Part shown: in pieces, positions 5,477-5,720 of the stretch
Position numbering within the stretch: position 1 is the first letter of the stretch
How the letters are laid out: each line of letters begins with the position of its first letter
NCBI GenBank assembly: GCA_964372865.1
Contig: CAYJRW010000032.1
Coordinates: 1 to 5,720, forward strand
Source of the DNA: CAYJRW01 sp964372865
Lineage (GTDB): Bacteria > Patescibacteriota > Minisyncoccia > Minisyncoccales > 2-12-FULL-40-12
Direction of reading: 5' to 3'
DNA: 5,720 nt
Notes under the pieces: generated by a model
The model's database searches: none
What the model was told of the DNA's origin: nothing
Seen by the model: the letters and a program-made list of their open reading frames with translations, nothing else
Translations under genes and position numbers: made by a program

Positions 5477-5617
5477 ATGAAGAAGGCGGCTCTGAACGTA
5501 TTATCGAGTTACATCCAAGAGGTTGCAGACATTGGTATAGAGATAAGGAAGTTGTTCTTGGAGATTATTAAAGAACTTTGGCAGGGCTTTACTATCTTTA
5601 GAGTCCCTAAGTACTAA
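5477..5617 (+). CDS. Small hypothetical protein, 46 residues
   Basis: A short frame from ATG 5477 to TAA 5615-5617 encoding 46 residues. It begins MKKAALNVLSSYIQEV and continues as a probably amphipathic helix with alternating aliphatic and Glu/Lys/Arg residues (IGIEIRKLFLEIIKELW, about 19-35), ending in an aromatic tail (GFTIFRVPKY). The charges spread through the helix argue against a membrane span. It is 18 bases downstream of the 118-residue gene, has a strong SD and is followed within 11 bases by the terminator stem, so the two genes probably form one transcript. No family is recognised. It may be a small partner or regulator of the upstream protein (inference only). Confidence 0.5.
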   Translation: MKKAALNVLSSYIQEVADIGIEIRKLFLEIIKELWQGFTIFRVPKY

Positions 5618-5627
5618 TTTTAAAAAA

Positions 5628-5669
5628 GGGGCGTTTGGGTCTTTTGACCTGACGCCCCCGGTTTTTTTT
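5628..5669 (+). terminator. Strong intrinsic terminator
   Basis: GGGGCGT (5628-5634) pairs with ACGCCCC (5652-5658). An inner GGTC/GACC stem (5638-5641 with 5646-5649) closes a TTTT loop, separated from the outer stem by wobble pairs and a bulge. A run of eight T follows at 5662-5669. This ends the transcript of the two small genes. Confidence 0.9.
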
Positions 5670-5674
5670 GGCAC

Positions 5675-5702
5675 TTGACAACCTTTTTTGGAGGAGTAAT
5701 AT
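5675..5702 (+). promoter_or_regulatory. Promoter directed out of the right edge of the window
   Basis: A perfect TTGACA (5675-5680) is followed after 16 bases by TAATAT (5697-5702), the same -10 hexamer as before the thioredoxin gene. It lies six bases after the T-run of the terminator. Transcription would start near 5709 and the gene it serves is beyond the window. GGAGGAG at 5690-5696 falls in the spacer and has no start codon behind it. Confidence 0.5.
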
Positions 5703-5720
5703 CTAAAGTAGAAGAGATAA

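Noticed and set aside
5690..5720. GGAGGAG at 5690-5696 as the SD of a gene at the right edge.
   Set aside because: No ATG, GTG or TTG lies at a suitable distance; the motif falls within the spacer of the predicted promoter.

Overview
The window is a compact stretch of a bacterial genome of moderate G+C content, with every gene on the + strand. It runs from nucleotide housekeeping genes, through a lipoate ligase, into a three-gene 2-oxoacid (most likely pyruvate) dehydrogenase operon, and ends in a short module of two unrecognised genes closed by a strong intrinsic terminator. TGA, TAG and TAA all act as stops, so the standard bacterial code applies. Small proteins, minimal spacers, weak use of Shine-Dalgarno (SD) sites in most genes, and the types of the Maf-like, deoxyribosyltransferase-like and mini-thioredoxin proteins suggest a small-genome uncultured lineage such as Candidate Phyla Radiation/Patescibacteria. 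That placement is an inference from style, not from a marker gene.

Layout. (1) 3-212: 3' end of a Maf-family nucleotide pyrophosphatase gene, overlapping by one to a few bases the start region of a gene for a nucleoside 2-deoxyribosyltransferase-like protein (215-658). (2) 663-691: a promoter with an extended -10 element that starts transcription almost at the ATG of a mini-thioredoxin (701-967). This is followed by a divergent lipoate-protein ligase (982-1866), which has a perfect SD and richer G+C. A hairpin at 1866-1889 ends this unit. (3) 1879-1906: a second extended -10 promoter, overlapping that hairpin, drives E1 alpha (1915-2892), E1 beta (2885-3859) and E2 (3865-5049). (4) 5102-5458 and 5477-5617: two small genes of unknown function with strong SD sites, then a terminator (5628-5669) and a promoter (5675-5702) pointing out of the window.

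How the genes work together. The E2 protein carries one lipoyl domain whose lysine must be lipoylated, and the neighbouring LplA-like protein is the obvious candidate for that job. However, it lacks the lysine and the triple glycine expected of a classical ligase, so its activity is open. E1 alpha/beta decarboxylate the 2-oxoacid and pass the acyl group to E2. E3 (dihydrolipoamide dehydrogenase) is not in this window. The most notable feature of gene expression is that both operon-leading genes with clear promoters would give essentially leaderless mRNAs, whereas the lipoate ligase and the two terminal genes use strong SD sites. No mobile element, CRISPR array, tRNA or rRNA was seen, and there is no gene-free stretch longer than about 110 bases.
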